From contig NZ_JAKRNK010000005.1 in the NCBI RefSeq assembly GCF_022346885.1, positions 310,001-374,000 on the forward strand: a stretch of DNA of 64,000 nucleotides, given 5' to 3'. Source of the stretch: Paenibacillus sp. ACRRX. GTDB taxonomy: Bacteria > Bacillota > Bacilli > Paenibacillales > Paenibacillaceae. A program made the translations under genes and the position numbers. Of this stretch, positions 63,601 through 64,000 are shown in pieces. Positions within the stretch are counted from its first letter, which is position 1, and every line of letters begins with the position of its first letter. Below the pieces are notes generated by a model. The model saw only the letters and a list, made by a program, of their open reading frames with translations. It had not been told where the DNA came from and ran no database searches.

Positions 63601-64000
63601 TGTTCCCCTACACCAATAGTGGAATCAGGGTTAACATCAATTTCTTTTTCTTCATAAATCTCACCCTTCCAGACAATGTTAACTGGTGTTTCATACATGA
63701 CACTCATTTTAGGACATCCGTTAGGCCGTTTCATAAACTCATCATATTGGCTTTTCTCTCTGTCCCCCCCAGTTTTAGTCGTAATCTTAGCTGTTTTTTT
63801 CCCGATAACTATAGGATCTCCAACGGGATAGTATGTATCTGTATAAATCCACATGACTGTATCTAACTCTACGTTATCTACCGCACTACTAGATATAACA
63901 TTCCCATTATAGGACCATGATGTAGCTGGCCATCGCGATAAATCTACCTCATCTGGAATTTCACTCAAAACGGGATAGGGTGCTTCACACGTCCCTCCCA
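60669..64000 (-). CDS. Large Ig-like (BIG_2) surface protein, 5' end outside window
   Basis: The reading frame is open from the stop at 60669 to the right edge (over 1100 codons). An internal TTG at 63968 looks like a start, but in-frame codons continue upstream without a stop, so the true N-terminus is outside. At least two bacterial Ig-like group-2 repeats are visible (ESIATVDAKGEVTGQKSGTVRIRA and KSIVSIDQSGRVTSQGVEGSSTITA, each in part: TVDAKGEVTGQKSGT, SIDQSGRVTSQGVEG). These are followed by Pro/Thr-rich linkers and a long C-terminal region, rich in aromatic residues, that I do not recognise. No LPxTG or membrane anchor is seen at the C-terminus, which ends DFDAQVPH. Likely an exported cell-surface protein; function unknown. 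Confidence 0.82.
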   Translation of the reverse strand, partial: GGTCEAPYPVLSEIPDEVDLSRWPATSWSYNGNVISSSAVDNVELDTVMWIYTDTYYPVGDPIVIGKKTAKITTKTGGDREKSQYDEFMKRPNGCPKMSVMYETPVNIVWKGEIYEEKEIDVNPDSTIGVGEQKQLNGSVRTKAWGSDEWGIWYDIRTRSETKWSSEDESIATVDAKGEVTGQKSGTVRIRAIWDNGTYRISDDAIIKVTQEPGLTVDSHKFCVSDGAATFQLKAHLTKADGRTYDLTSHTNLSWSSSNKSIVSIDQSGRVTSQGVEGSSTITAHFKDPTQNIDELKTSTVTVEDCDPKEDGECTYIIGAPSKRSITSEGVMVPSVTGMLRADNRGAEVFNVNQGIPTSESLFANVLGMNYLYQSKWANMTGQVTYTVTVTKVYHKTWTIPAVPSTVPGVPGIPAQPMELDVPVTKNIVIKREYNYWQIDNLEVYKLNRATVSNYALGGYGTLITLNPQGYTPPNLESDNKEAVDSHVHPQPCGKVNLGKQTVPGGATEPLTPTEDSLFKSKAEAEVKENKVNNDKVVFNGTTIMNNNLVDKTAPTPIGIPQPVMIDENVLYKDRLVISNTLVNKLNQPTTGKIYYELIPGNIKGGADKSFDINGMNTVTVHTPVVIYAKATDDKPHNQKTKPNPNRAAFILDRPFSVFMPTSGQHRNIPGYGNRDYAKYFRMKEVRFPFDVYTADRGTFYPKQTWITIPVTQERADFFLPVWVDEGDYTVEFRSTAENAPSDVTDQRNANTDLQHHRASDTIPIEVIGRLYDFKITDIADYNWSSVFRQNNGTTPKGTSYWVGKGDIDGEPRGNNNPYVLSIAPGSHPNSGYKNVAVKTGYHFKFELKSKGNMFDSKDGVRITPNFYFVDKTGTKRQAVDLYYHSNTKRFVRIGSPDDTERRYVILNDRMRNVSEQEMTDTALYIYDHYYTFGQIGHMSRTQFVQEYIRKAKEKTLVGKYNWMILPYQVRTLIGPKQIPTGVDYQRAYASVQKWYGDYSLPADVYAVSRGTNLAEYGRKNKLDEKSPIFLRNGYIVVNFNLESIRDGNVNAPHLQYIYGPLMNQWQLEGYRNSYTDPYGNRFSLSDGDIIFYHGDKSSRDDFDAQVPH

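Noticed and set aside
63966..63968. TTG at 63968 as the start of the Ig-like protein
   Set aside because: The frame remains open upstream to the window edge, with no ribosome-binding site at this TTG.
1..64000. CRISPR arrays, insertion sequences, tRNA or rRNA genes
   Set aside because: No regularly spaced repeats, transposase-like proteins or tRNA/rRNA signatures were seen in the window.

Overview
The window looks like chromosomal DNA of a Paenibacillus-type bacterium (Bacillota, Paenibacillaceae). The evidence is indirect: GGAGG ribosome-binding sites, many TTG and GTG starts, a T-box leader, a LoaP-type NusG paralogue, large Rhs and Ig-like surface proteins, and mid-range base composition. 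There are no rRNA or tRNA genes, no insertion sequences and no CRISPR array.

Left edge (1-6.2 kb, minus strand): a two-gene surface-protein operon. It holds a secreted 468-residue protein ending in YD repeats, followed by a large Rhs/YD-repeat protein whose variable C-terminus lies outside the window.

Core (6.3-44.2 kb, minus strand): one long operon for a trans-AT polyketide/non-ribosomal peptide hybrid. In transcription order it encodes a phosphopantetheinyl transferase; a fused acyl hydrolase-acyltransferase-enoyl reductase; a HisC-like aminotransferase; two large AT-less PKSs; a complete beta-branching cassette (donor ACP, Cys-to-Ser KS decarboxylase, HMG-CoA-synthase-like enzyme, two enoyl-CoA-hydratase-like enzymes); a KS-ACP protein; a C-A-PCP-KS protein; and SbnA/SbnB, which make L-2,3-diaminopropionate. 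A beta-branched acyl chain is probably built and joined to diaminopropionate. No thioesterase is visible.

The operon leader has a TTGACA-type promoter and a long hairpin without a T-run. A LoaP-type processive antitermination factor is encoded divergently right beside it (44.5-45.1 kb). This suggests that elongation control switches the nearly 40-kb transcript on. A second perfect hairpin lies inside the operon, just before the first large PKS gene.

Second operon (45.1-53.9 kb, minus strand): a BacA-like prephenate decarboxylase homologue, a valine-pyruvate-type aminotransferase, a three-part ABC exporter, a protein with an HDYYHH motif, a discrete carrier protein, a possible papain-fold acyltransferase and a stand-alone adenylation enzyme. 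I read it as a small pathway that makes an unusual amino acid, activates it and tethers it to a carrier. It may be the missing starter supply for the PKS or a separate product. This is the least familiar system in the window.

Right part (54.1-64 kb): a T-box-controlled aminotransferase, a divergent AraC regulator/GH92 glycosidase pair, an AHSA1/ArsR operon, and a large Ig-like-domain surface protein running off the right edge.
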